In this document: one piece after another, positions 26,819 through 36,111 of the stretch | How the letters are laid out: every line of letters starts with the position of its first letter | Numbering within the stretch: position 1 is the first letter of the stretch | Made by a program: the position numbers and the translations under genes | Notes under the pieces: generated by a model | The model's database searches: none | Told to the model about the DNA's origin: nothing | What the model saw: only the letters and a program-made list of their open reading frames with translations | NCBI RefSeq assembly: GCF_007830615.1 | Contig: NZ_VLLI01000013.1 | Span: 118,473 to 182,472 of the forward strand | Source of the DNA: Mucilaginibacter frigoritolerans | GTDB taxonomy: Bacteria > Bacteroidota > Bacteroidia > Sphingobacteriales > Sphingobacteriaceae | DNA length: 64,000 bases | Direction: 5' to 3'

Positions 26819-29800
26819 TTATTTTGACCTGTAGATATTTACCGGGGTTATTTACATCGCTAATAAACCAACCGGGATTTCCATTCTGATCACGCCCCAA
26901 CCTGGCACCAGGAACAGGAGCTTTCATAAAAGGATTTACTTCTTCTTTTTTTATAATAACTTTTTGTTGCTTATCTGATGGGAAAAAGCCTGATTCTATC
27001 AGTTCATCTACACTTTCATTAAATTTTGCGATGATTTGATTTACATCCTCTTTGCTATGTGCTTCCGTCAAAAAACAGGGGAACAGATCCCATATGTGGA
27101 TACCTTTATCTCGCATCAGTGTAAACAGCAATTCGCCGTAAGGTAATTCTTCCTTGAATTTTATTTTCCATAACGAACCGAAATGGGGAATATACAGGGG
27201 TAAACTATGCTTTTCGCAAATTGCATTTAGCTCTTTTGCAAGATATTGTGTGAGTGAATTTAAGTTTTGCTGCAAGGCTGGGCCTTTTAATTTCATATAC
27301 TGCAATGAAGCTTTTGAAGCTGCCAATGCCAATGGATGACGTACAAAAGTACCTGCAAAATAAGTTACGCCAGCTTCTGGTTGGGAGTCATCATCATATT
27401 GCCAGAAACCGCCATCCAGTGCATCCATATATTGTTTTGTGCCTGCTATTGCGCCAATAGGCATGCCACCGCCAATTACTTTACCGTAAGTGCCAATATC
27501 AGCCTTAATGCCGAACATGGCTTGTGCGCCACCGGGGTGCATGCGGAATCCACTGATTACTTCATCAAAAATTAATACTGTACCTGAGCTTTGGGTAATC
27601 TGCCTTACTTTTTTCAAAAACTCAACAGGCTGAAATTCAGGGCGCCTGCTTTGTACAGGTTCAACCAATATTGCAGCTAAATCATGTGCCCGCGCTTGAA
27701 TTATTTTCAGTGTTTCATCGGTACCGTAATCCAGTATCAGCATGTTTTGTACCACTTCTGGCATAATGCCGGGAGCAGCGGGGATGGTTTTTAGTTTTTT
27801 AGTTCCACGTACAACGACCTCATCATTAATACCATGATATGATCCCGCAAAAGCAACGATTAATGTCCGCCCTGTTAGTGTGCGGGCAATACGCATGGCG
27901 CCCAACACGGCCTCAGAGCCGGTATTGCATAAGGCAGCACGGTCAAAGCCTGTAAATTCGCAAATCAGTTTACAAACATCGCCGGCCAGTTCATGCTGCG
28001 GGCCAATTTCGTAACCGTTTTCAACCTGCTGTAAAACGGCCTGTTTTAAAACATCAGGTTGATAGCCTAAAAAATTTGAGCCAAAGCCATTTAAAGCATC
28101 AAGGTATTCGTTGCCATCAATATCCCAAACACGACTACCTTTTGATCGATTTACCACAATAGGATAAACAATTTCTTTAGTTAAGGGTCTGAAACCGCTT
28201 ACTACACGCGGATCGGCCATATGGACGCGATGTTTTTGAGTATACTCCTTGCTTTTTACTGTTTTATTATTGTAACGCGTAGTTAACTGGGTTAAAAACT
28301 TTTGCTGTTTCTCAGTTAAATTCTGTACCTGTTTTTCAATTCGGGCGGTTGCACCAAACGGTTTTTTAGCTTCAACCTGTTCTTCGGGAGTTAAATCATA
28401 ATTTACTGATGATCTGTCTGTTGAAGTAATTGGGGTAAATGAAGGCTGAACAGGAACTATTGGTGCATTTCTATTTTGTAATAAGGCCACTTGCCCTGCC
28501 AGCATTTGTATTTGCTGGGCAATGAGATCAAGTGCAGGGTTTCCTGTTGCTTGTAAGGGTATTTGTGCTGCTGATGAATTATAAACGTTAGCCTGGTAAG
28601 CTACTGGTGTTTGTGTTGTAAAAGCACCGGCAGGCAAACTTGCATCTAAATAATGAGCCAATGCTTTGATGCTATTATACTCTTCAAATAACCTTCTAAA
28701 GGTGATTTGAACATTGAATTCTTTTCTAAGATTGGTTGCTATCTGGGTAAGCAGCAGTGAATCAAAGCCCATTTCAATGAAACTTAGCTCTGTAGATGCT
28801 GCATCTATTTCAATACCCGAAGCATCTTCAAAAAGCTCTTTCAATTTTTCTATTAATACATCTCTTCTCATCAAGCTCTTGTTTAAGTTTGATTGTTTTT
28901 TTTCAGATCTGGTTTCCTGTACTATAGTTGTGGCATTTACCTGGGGTTTGGGCTCAAGCCAATAACGTTTTTTATCAAATGCGTAGGCCGGTAAATTTAC
29001 TTTTATCCGTTGCTGATTTTGGTAAAAAGCCTTCCAATCAGGCTCACTGCCATTTAACCACAACTGGCCCATTGCTTTTAATACGTAATAATACTCCGTT
29101 ATAGTTTCACTTTTTTCAAACCCCTGAATAACAGCGATTGATTTATTATTGATTTGCTGCCGTGCTAAAGTTGCCAGTATTGAACCGGGGCCAACCTCTA
29201 TTAAAATGCTGTTTTCATCTTGCTGCAAAGTATCCATCGCCTCTGCAAAACGTACCGTATTGCGCAAATGTTTTGCCCAATATTGAGGATCGATAGCTTC
29301 AGATTCGCTCATCCATTTGCCGGTAACGGTTGATACTATTGGTTTAACAGGTGGATTTAACTTAACGGTTTTTACAATAGCTTCAAAAGGCGCAACAATT
29401 TCATCCATCATGGCCGAATGAAATGCATGGCTGGTTTGCAGTAAACGCGCCGGGATATTTTGGGCATCCAACTGAGCCCAGAATTCGGCAACTGCATCAT
29501 CGGATCCAGCAATTACGCAAAGTTTATTACCGTTAATTGCGGCGATTGAAATATTGTCCGGTAACATGGTTGCAAGAAGGTCGGCCTCAATCCTCACCGA
29601 AAGCATGCTTCCTTTTGCCACTTCGCTCACCATTTTGGCACGGGTGGATATTAAAAACAAAGCATCTTTTAAGCTGAATACACCTGCAAAATGTGCTGCT
29701 ACAAATTCGCCAATACTATGCCCGGTAAATATAGTTGGTTTTATACCCCAGCTCATCCAAAGTTTAGCCATGGCATATTCCATAATAAATATAGCCGGCT

Positions 29801-32800
29801 GGGCATAAAAAGTATTTTTGATTTTTTCCTGGGACGCTTCATTGATTACTGTCTGGTAAATGATATCTAAAATAGATGCATGGGATGTATCTTTTAACTG
29901 ATCAATACACTCGTCAACCGCAGCTCTGAAAACAGGCTCATTGGTATACAATTCGCTTCCCATATTTACATATTGCGAACCTTGTCCCGGGAACATAAAT
30001 ACAATTTCGGAAGCTTTTGTACTTAGCGTTTTTGTTGTATTGGCCTCAGGTGTTTTTTTTAATTGGTGATATAATTCTTCGCTGTTGGCAGCAATTAAAA
30101 ACCTTCTCGTATTAAAGTCAGCACGGGTATTTTGCAGGGTATACGCTATATCGGCCACATTCATATTCGTACTGCTCTCAGCGAACTTGGCCAGTTTTTT
30201 AGCATAGTTAACCAGGCTGTTTTCTGTTTTGGCCGATAGGGTAATGAGACTTAGCGATTTTGCAGGCCCTGATTTTGCAGCTTGCGCTTTAAATTCCTCT
30301 AATACAACATGTACGTTTGTACCGCCAACGCCGAATGAACTTACACCCGCACGTCTTTTTGTGGCAGATTGCCAATCTTTTAATTCTGAATTTATATAGA
30401 ATGGACTATCAGATAAGTCGATAGCAGGATTCAAGGTTTCAAAAAATAAAGAGGCAGGAATTTGTTTTTTATTTATTGCCAGTACTGTTTTTATTAACCC
30501 GACAACCCCGGAAGCTGCTGTTAAATGCCCGAAATTGCTTTTTACTGAACCAATGGCGCAATAGTTTTTATTACTCTGATGCCCAAATGCCAGGTTCAAC
30601 CCTTCAATTTCTATCGGATCGCCCAGTGGGGTAGCGGTGCCATGTGCTTCTATATAACTTATTGTGGAGGCATCAATACCGGCATCGTTCATAGCCATGG
30701 CAATTGCACCTGCCTGTCCCTGTGCGCTCGGGCCGCCGAAACTGCTTTTGTCACTACCATCATTATTAATACCGATGCCTTTTATTACAGCGTAAATAGT
30801 ATCGCCATCACGTTGGGCATCTTCCAGTGTTTTTAAAAGAACGGTGCCTGCACCGTCGCTAAAAACTGTTCCATTAGCTTGGGCATTAAATGGCCTGCAA
30901 TGCCCATCTTTACTTAAAATGGCACCTTCTTCATATAAGTAACCACTTTTTATAGGTGAGGTGATTGATGCTGCACCGGCCAAAGCGATATCACATTGCC
31001 CATCCCTTAAACTGCTTACTGCCTGTGCAATTGCTAAAAGAGATGTAGAGCATGCGGAATAAACGGCAACAGCAGGTCCTTTTAAATTTAACTGATAGGC
31101 GGTGCGTGTGGCTATGTAGTCTTTCTCATTAAGCGACCGGGTATTGAAATCGCCGTATCGTTCAACTAAATCAGGGTGGGACAAAACGTTATTGGTAAAG
31201 TAGGTATTGTATCCGCAACCTGCAAATACACCTACTTGTCCATCGTATCTTTGCGACAAATAACCTGTGTTTTCCAATATTTCCCAGGCCAGTTCTAAAA
31301 ATATGCGCTGCTGAGGATCCATTAATTCGGCAGAGCGAGGATTGAAGCCGAAAAACTCCGCATCAAATTCATCAGCCCAATCTATAACGCCTCTTGCTTT
31401 AACATAGGCAGGATTATTTTTAAGGTTTGAAGGGATGGATTTATCCAATTCATCATCATTAAAAAAGCTGATGGTTTCTTTGCCGCTTGATAGAAGATCC
31501 CAAAACTCGTCTAAAGTATTCGCTCCGGGGAAACGTCCAGCCATACCAATAATGGCAATGTCTGAATTTTGGGTTTTATTCTTTTTAGCAATGAATGGAG
31601 GAGCAGTTTTATTTGTCTCTCCAATATATTCAGCAATCCCGTTTATTGTTGGGAACTGGTATAATTTGGTAATAGGTATTTCAATATTAAAACGGTGCTT
31701 TAATTTGGCTACTGTTTTTATGGCGAGCAGAGAATTACCGCCTAAAAGGAAAAAGTCATCATCAACGCCAATCTTATCAAGCAAAAGCAATTCAGTCCAA
31801 ATACTGTTAATATTTTTTTCAATAGGAGTAGAAGGAGCTTTGTATAAAGTATCAAGCTCGGGCCTTTTCAGATCTGGCTTGGGTAAATTCTTTCTATCAA
31901 CTTTGCCGCTAGTGGTTTTGGGGAATTCATTGAGCCAGACATAGGCCGAGGGAAGCATATAATCCGGCAGTTTATCCGTAACACTTTTGCGTACAAAATC
32001 AGTATCGACATCGTTTTTGGTTGATATCAGATAAGCTACCAAACGTTTTTGATCAGGTAAATCCTCCCTTGCAATTACTACAGCTTGTCGAATACCATCT
32101 AATTGACTGATAAGTATTTCAATTTCGCCAAGTTCAACCCGATTGCCGCGTATTTTTACCTGTGTATCAATACGACCGAGATATTCAATATTACCATCGG
32201 GCAGGTATCTGGCCAAATCACCTGTACGATAAATACGTGTAGTTTTATCAGGACCTTCATGCCAATCCACAAATTTTTCAGTCGTTAAGTCAGGGTGGTT
32301 CAGATAGCCATCAGCCAAACTACGTCCGCTTACGCATAATTCACCTATTTCGCCATCAGGCAGTTTTTTTAAATCTTTATTAAGAATCAGAATCTTCGTT
32401 TCATCAATAGGTATACCTATAGTAGGTAATGCTGGCCATTGCCCCGGATTGCCATCCAGGGTCAGTTGAGTTACCACATGTGTTTCTGTTGGGCCATACT
32501 GATTAAATAAAACGCATCCTGGTATGGAAGAAAAGAAACGGACTATTTGTGGTGTAATCTTTAGCTGTTCGCCCGAAGTCATTACTTCTTTGAGGCAAGA
32601 GGGGTAGTATTGTTCAGTGCCCGCCGCTTCTGTTAAATACTGCAATACCACGAATGGTAAAATAATTCGGTTGATCTGATGCTGATCAATATATTGTAAT
32701 AAACGGTAAGGATCAATCCTAATCTCGTCATTAACCAGAATTAAAGTACCACCGGTTGTGAGCGTAGCAAATATTTCCTGGAAAGAAACATCGAAAGTTA

Positions 32801-33404
32801 ATGGAGCAAATTGCAAAGTATTAAAACCTGGCGCAGATGCCGAGTGCTTTTTTTGCCATGAAAGTAAATTGGCCATGGCTGCATGCCCCATTGATACACC
32901 TTTAGGAACACCCGTTGAGCCGGAAGTATATAATACGTAACAAGCTGATTGGTTTGTTACTATAGGTGCTGGCGCAATATTATATTCTATATCAGTTGCC
33001 AGTGTTTTTATGGATAATGATTTGAATGTTGATTTTTGTTCGGTTAATGCGAGGCATAAATCAATACCGGAGTCATTAATGATTTGCTTTAAACGATCCT
33101 GAGGATAATCAGAATCAAGCGGTAAATAAGCTTTGCCTGATTTTAAAATAGCCAGTAAACTTATTATCGTTTCAATGGAACGATGTGTACTTAGCCCTAC
33201 AATTAAGGAATTGGGTGAAATGGTTAATATTTGGTTAGCAAGGTTATCAGCCTTTTGAGATAATTGGCCGTATGTTAATTGATGATTATCTAAAATAACG
33301 GCAATAGCATCCGGAGTTGTATTTTTTTGCTTTTCAAATAATTGATGAATGAGCAAACCTTTATCCGCAATATCCATATGCACTTTACCGGTAATAGCTA
33401 TCAT
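26808..33404 (-). CDS. Hybrid NRPS-PKS: adenylation - thiolation - KS - AT - ACP - aminotransferase
   Basis: 2198 residues. Adenylation about 20-520 (YTSGSTG near 161). Carrier with LGGNSLLAIK (about 570). Ketosynthase about 610-1040 with Cys in YSACSTS (about 783), EAHGTATPLGDP and NFGHLTAASG. Acyltransferase about 1140-1440 with GHSIGEF (about 1229) and HAFHS, the malonyl-type signature. ACP with MGFDSLLLTQ (about 1545), a Gln/Pro-rich linker, then a class III (GSA-type) aminotransferase about 1700-2110 with PLP lysine in TYGKVIGGG (about 1975). No KR, DH or ER. It should load an amino acid, extend it once with malonyl-CoA and replace the beta-keto group by an amine. The loading code (about D-V-Q-I-M-S-Q-V-V-K) is Pro-like but not assignable. 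Start ATG at 33404; ATG at 33377 is an alternative. Confidence 0.95.
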   Translation of the reverse strand: MIAITGKVHMDIADKGLLIHQLFEKQKNTTPDAIAVILDNHQLTYGQLSQKADNLANQILTISPNSLIVGLSTHRSIETIISLLAILKSGKAYLPLDSDYPQDRLKQIINDSGIDLCLALTEQKSTFKSLSIKTLATDIEYNIAPAPIVTNQSACYVLYTSGSTGVPKGVSMGHAAMANLLSWQKKHSASAPGFNTLQFAPLTFDVSFQEIFATLTTGGTLILVNDEIRIDPYRLLQYIDQHQINRIILPFVVLQYLTEAAGTEQYYPSCLKEVMTSGEQLKITPQIVRFFSSIPGCVLFNQYGPTETHVVTQLTLDGNPGQWPALPTIGIPIDETKILILNKDLKKLPDGEIGELCVSGRSLADGYLNHPDLTTEKFVDWHEGPDKTTRIYRTGDLARYLPDGNIEYLGRIDTQVKIRGNRVELGEIEILISQLDGIRQAVVIAREDLPDQKRLVAYLISTKNDVDTDFVRKSVTDKLPDYMLPSAYVWLNEFPKTTSGKVDRKNLPKPDLKRPELDTLYKAPSTPIEKNINSIWTELLLLDKIGVDDDFFLLGGNSLLAIKTVAKLKHRFNIEIPITKLYQFPTINGIAEYIGETNKTAPPFIAKKNKTQNSDIAIIGMAGRFPGANTLDEFWDLLSSGKETISFFNDDELDKSIPSNLKNNPAYVKARGVIDWADEFDAEFFGFNPRSAELMDPQQRIFLELAWEILENTGYLSQRYDGQVGVFAGCGYNTYFTNNVLSHPDLVERYGDFNTRSLNEKDYIATRTAYQLNLKGPAVAVYSACSTSLLAIAQAVSSLRDGQCDIALAGAASITSPIKSGYLYEEGAILSKDGHCRPFNAQANGTVFSDGAGTVLLKTLEDAQRDGDTIYAVIKGIGINNDGSDKSSFGGPSAQGQAGAIAMAMNDAGIDASTISYIEAHGTATPLGDPIEIEGLNLAFGHQSNKNYCAIGSVKSNFGHLTAASGVVGLIKTVLAINKKQIPASLFFETLNPAIDLSDSPFYINSELKDWQSATKRRAGVSSFGVGGTNVHVVLEEFKAQAAKSGPAKSLSLITLSAKTENSLVNYAKKLAKFAESSTNMNVADIAYTLQNTRADFNTRRFLIAANSEELYHQLKKTPEANTTKTLSTKASEIVFMFPGQGSQYVNMGSELYTNEPVFRAAVDECIDQLKDTSHASILDIIYQTVINEASQEKIKNTFYAQPAIFIMEYAMAKLWMSWGIKPTIFTGHSIGEFVAAHFAGVFSLKDALFLISTRAKMVSEVAKGSMLSVRIEADLLATMLPDNISIAAINGNKLCVIAGSDDAVAEFWAQLDAQNIPARLLQTSHAFHSAMMDEIVAPFEAIVKTVKLNPPVKPIVSTVTGKWMSESEAIDPQYWAKHLRNTVRFAEAMDTLQQDENSILIEVGPGSILATLARQQINNKSIAVIQGFEKSETITEYYYVLKAMGQLWLNGSEPDWKAFYQNQQRIKVNLPAYAFDKKRYWLEPKPQVNATTIVQETRSEKKQSNLNKSLMRRDVLIEKLKELFEDASGIEIDAASTELSFIEMGFDSLLLTQIATNLRKEFNVQITFRRLFEEYNSIKALAHYLDASLPAGAFTTQTPVAYQANVYNSSAAQIPLQATGNPALDLIAQQIQMLAGQVALLQNRNAPIVPVQPSFTPITSTDRSSVNYDLTPEEQVEAKKPFGATARIEKQVQNLTEKQQKFLTQLTTRYNNKTVKSKEYTQKHRVHMADPRVVSGFRPLTKEIVYPIVVNRSKGSRVWDIDGNEYLDALNGFGSNFLGYQPDVLKQAVLQQVENGYEIGPQHELAGDVCKLICEFTGFDRAALCNTGSEAVLGAMRIARTLTGRTLIVAFAGSYHGINDEVVVRGTKKLKTIPAAPGIMPEVVQNMLILDYGTDETLKIIQARAHDLAAILVEPVQSRRPEFQPVEFLKKVRQITQSSGTVLIFDEVISGFRMHPGGAQAMFGIKADIGTYGKVIGGGMPIGAIAGTKQYMDALDGGFWQYDDDSQPEAGVTYFAGTFVRHPLALAASKASLQYMKLKGPALQQNLNSLTQYLAKELNAICEKHSLPLYIPHFGSLWKIKFKEELPYGELLFTLMRDKGIHIWDLFPCFLTEAHSKEDVNQIIAKFNESVDELIESGFFPSDKQQKVIIKKEEVNPFMKAPVPGARLGRDQNGNPGWFISDVNNPGKYLQVKINEN

Positions 33405-33795
33405 TAATATACAGGGTTGTATAATTTATTTTACTAATAATTACGTAATTGTAGGGGTATTAAGTTTAAAATGAATTATCAAATTGTGCTTTTGTACGTT
33501 TTAAGATTACATTAAGTTATAAAAGACAAAAACAATTAAGGCGTAAATTAGCTTTTTTGTGGAAAAGGTAAATCTATAATTAAAAATAATTAATTCCGGC
33601 AGGTATTTAATTCAATGGTTACTTTGAATGGTAATAGAGCATTAAATTATTCTATTTTCAATTGCTCTAAAGTACATTAATATTAATGGCGTTCACGGTG
33701 TTCATATGTTTAATAATGAACACCGTGAAGTTTCTATGTTGCTAGAAAACGTTTTTACTGTTTAGTACGTAAATGTTTTAACAAACAATATCTAC
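33405..33795. other. 391-bp divergent intergenic region upstream of the NRPS-PKS and esterase genes
   Basis: AT-rich and without open frames of note. It must hold the promoters of both the long minus-strand NRPS/EPS block and the plus-strand esterase gene, but no exact TAnnTTTG element is visible near either start. The only strong structure is the 14-bp perfect inverted repeat at 33692-33729, listed separately. Confidence 0.6.
33692..33729. repeat. Perfect 14-bp inverted repeat, candidate operator
   Basis: Arms 33692-33705 and 33716-33729 are perfect reverse complements (TTCACGGTGTTCAT and its complement) separated by 10 bp. It is the most GC-rich patch of this intergenic region, lies 67 bp before the esterase ATG and about 290 bp before the NRPS-PKS start, and has no T-tract on either side. 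A dimeric regulator site or an RNA hairpin in the esterase leader are both possible. Confidence 0.6.
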
Positions 33796-34674
33796 ATGAA
33801 ATTTATTTTTTCGTTTACTATTATGCTTAGCAGTATTATTGCTTATAGCCAGCCTAAACAGATAGAAGAAAATATGATGGTTGACAGCATCAAACGATCA
33901 TTTGTTACTTATGTACCATTCATAACAAATAAGGAGTATAAAATGCCTTTAATAATTTCTTTGCACGGCGGTTTTGCCAGCCCCCAAGGGCAATTCCATC
34001 TGGCAGATTTCAGGCCCATTGCCGATAAAGATAAGTTTATAGTGATTTGCCCGGCCTCCAAACACATTTGGCACGATGGCAAGAACAATAAAGGTATTGA
34101 CGATGTAAAGTTTATTGATCAGTTAATTACTTATGCCATTGAAAATTATAACGTGGATGCTGAACGGGTGTATGTTACCGGGATATCAAACGGTGGTTTT
34201 ATGACTTCGAGATTAGCCTGCCAGTTACATAAACGGATAGCAGCGGTTGCTGTTGTTGCGGCATCATTGGATGTAAATGAAGGATACGATCTGGAAAGCC
34301 CTATGCCTGTAATTTATATGCACGGTACAAAAGACAAAATTGTATCCTACAATGGTGGTAAAATGTTTGGTAGAGAGATTTATTCGCAAAAAGAGATCAT
34401 TCAAAAATGGGTTAAATTGGACGGTTGTAATCCAAAGCCTGTAATTACCAATTTGCCCGATACTGTAAAAGACAGTACAAGTGTTATTAAGGAAGAATAT
34501 ACTAACCCCAATAATGGATTAAAAGTTGTAGGCTATACCATTAACAATGGAGGACATACATGGCCGGGAGGCTGGCAGTTTATGCCGCAATTTATAGTTG
34601 GCAAAACGACCAGGAACTTAAATGCATGCCAGGTAATATGGGATTTTTTTAAAGTATATAAATTAAACGATTAG
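33796..34674 (+). CDS. Secreted polyhydroxybutyrate-depolymerase/feruloyl-esterase-like hydrolase (LpqC family)
   Basis: 292 residues with a signal peptide (cleavage after AYS, about residue 18). The catalytic Ser lies in GISNGGFM (about 136), the Asp in MHGTKDKIV (about 176) and the His in NGGHTWPGG (about 255), the ordering of the LpqC/esterase-PHB family. These enzymes cleave ester bonds of short-chain polyesters or of feruloyl and acetyl groups on polysaccharides. The gene is divergent from the NRPS-PKS and closed by a rho-independent terminator, so it is transcribed alone. It could act on the nearby polysaccharide, which is inference only. Confidence 0.88.
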   Translation: MKFIFSFTIMLSSIIAYSQPKQIEENMMVDSIKRSFVTYVPFITNKEYKMPLIISLHGGFASPQGQFHLADFRPIADKDKFIVICPASKHIWHDGKNNKGIDDVKFIDQLITYAIENYNVDAERVYVTGISNGGFMTSRLACQLHKRIAAVAVVAASLDVNEGYDLESPMPVIYMHGTKDKIVSYNGGKMFGREIYSQKEIIQKWVKLDGCNPKPVITNLPDTVKDSTSVIKEEYTNPNNGLKVVGYTINNGGHTWPGGWQFMPQFIVGKTTRNLNACQVIWDFFKVYKLND

Positions 34675-34694
34675 CCTGATTTCTTTTAATGTTA

Positions 34695-34728
34695 ATAGTG
34701 ATAGGCTAAACCTATCGCTATCTTTTTT
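34695..34728 (+). terminator. Rho-independent terminator after the secreted esterase
   Basis: An 11-bp stem (34695-34705 with 34711-34721, one G-U pair) with a 5-nt loop is followed by six T residues (34723-34728). It separates the esterase from the flexirubin locus that starts at 34759. Confidence 0.75.
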
Positions 34729-34731
34729 AAA

Positions 34732-34739
34732 TAAATTTG
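34732..34739 (+). promoter_or_regulatory. Candidate -7 promoter element for the flexirubin locus
   Basis: TAAATTTG, an exact TAnnTTTG match, lies 20 bp before the first ATG of the pigment locus and directly after a terminator. The -33 region would fall in the terminator hairpin and shows no TTTG. Confidence 0.4.
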
Positions 34740-34758
34740 GTTTCTTTGTTGAATTAAT

Positions 34759-36051
34759 ATGAGTTTATCTGTAACGTCATCATTTTCTATCGATAGAGCA
34801 ATTCTTTCGCAGGAGCAAAAGCTAAAGGAATTGTTATCCTATTTACAGGAAAAATCGCCATTTTATAAGGAGTTATTTGCAAAGTACGGGGTTGATATTT
34901 CAACTATAAGAACGCTTGCTGATCTTCAGTCGTTGCCAACCACAAGTAAGGAAGACTTGCAGCAAAGAAATAATGATTTTTTATGTGTTGACTCTCAGCA
35001 AATTGTAGAGTATACTTCAACTTCAGGTACATTAGGCAGCCCTGTAACTATAGCCTTAACTGAAAGTGACCTTAACCGGTTAACGGATAACGAATATAAC
35101 TCCTTTAAGTGTGCCGATGGTACCGCAGCTGATACATACCAGTTGATGCTAACACTCGACAGGCAGTTTATGGCGGGCATAGCATACTATATGGGCCTGA
35201 GAAAACTGGGTGCAGGTATTATCCGTTTGGGACCTGGAGTGCCATCATTGCAATGGGAAACTATTCAGCGCCTAAAGCCGACCGCTATTGTGGCTGTGCC
35301 GTCTTTTATTTTAAAGCTGATTAAATTTGCTCAGGAAAACGGTATTGACCTGAATGCCTCATCTGTAAAAAAAGCAATTTGTATTGGAGAGAATATCCGC
35401 AATACCGATTTTTCATATAACATCCTTGGAAAAAAAATAACAGAAGCATGGGATATTCATTTGTATTCAACCTATGCCTCAACAGAGATGCAAACAGCAT
35501 TTACCGAATGTAGCGAGGGGCAAGGTGGGCATTTGCAGCCAGACCTGGTAATCGTTGAATTGCTTGATGAAAACAATGAACCTGTTGCAGCAAAAACACC
35601 CGGCGAAGTAACCATTACTACGTTGGGTGTGGAAGGTATGCCATTGCTCCGCTATAAAACAGGGGATATTTGCATGTATAACGATGAGCCCTGTGCCTGT
35701 GGTCGTACCAGTTTGCGTTTATCGCCGGTTATTGGTCGTAAAAAGCAGATGATCAAATTTAAAGGCACTACACTTTACCCACCGGCATTGTTTGATTTGT
35801 TGAATGAAATGGAAGAGGTATTGGACTTTGTGGTGGATGTGTATTCTAACGAAATTGGGATGGATGAAGTGCTGATCCATATTTTGCCTTTAGATGATAG
35901 TAAAGCCTGCGATAACCGGATCAGAGCATATTTACAGGCCAGGTTAAGGGTTAGTCCGCATGTTAACTATATCAGTGCCGAAGAAATCCACAAAATGCAA
36001 TTTAAAGAAGCCAGCCGGAAGGTTATCAAATTTATTGACCGCAGGGTTTAA
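34759..36051 (+). CDS. Phenylacetate-CoA-ligase-like adenylate-forming enzyme (aryl starter activation)
   Basis: 430 residues, the length of PaaK-like AMP ligases. The AMP P-loop is seen in YTSTSGTLGSPVTIAL (about 89-104), with the adenine-region motif YASTEMQTAFTE (about 237) and the hinge GRKKQMIKFKGTTLYP (about 326). Members of this group in flexirubin and aryl-polyene loci are thought to activate the 4-hydroxycinnamic acid starter and load it on an ACP. It is the first gene of the locus, followed after 60 bp by the tyrosine ammonia-lyase that would make its substrate. Confidence 0.85.
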   Translation: MSLSVTSSFSIDRAILSQEQKLKELLSYLQEKSPFYKELFAKYGVDISTIRTLADLQSLPTTSKEDLQQRNNDFLCVDSQQIVEYTSTSGTLGSPVTIALTESDLNRLTDNEYNSFKCADGTAADTYQLMLTLDRQFMAGIAYYMGLRKLGAGIIRLGPGVPSLQWETIQRLKPTAIVAVPSFILKLIKFAQENGIDLNASSVKKAICIGENIRNTDFSYNILGKKITEAWDIHLYSTYASTEMQTAFTECSEGQGGHLQPDLVIVELLDENNEPVAAKTPGEVTITTLGVEGMPLLRYKTGDICMYNDEPCACGRTSLRLSPVIGRKKQMIKFKGTTLYPPALFDLLNEMEEVLDFVVDVYSNEIGMDEVLIHILPLDDSKACDNRIRAYLQARLRVSPHVNYISAEEIHKMQFKEASRKVIKFIDRRV

Positions 36052-36111
36052 TTTAGTAAATCTTCGCTAAAAACCTATATTTACCATTCAAAATAAAACA
36101 AATTTTCGCCT

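Noticed and set aside
28714..28965. Open frames on the plus strand inside the NRPS-PKS genes
   Set aside because: Antisense shadows of continuous, motif-rich coding sequence on the minus strand; no independent domain.
33796..34674. Esterase as a dedicated external thioesterase of the NRPS
   Set aside because: It has a signal peptide and an LpqC-type triad, is divergently transcribed, and each terminal NRPS already has its own TE domain.
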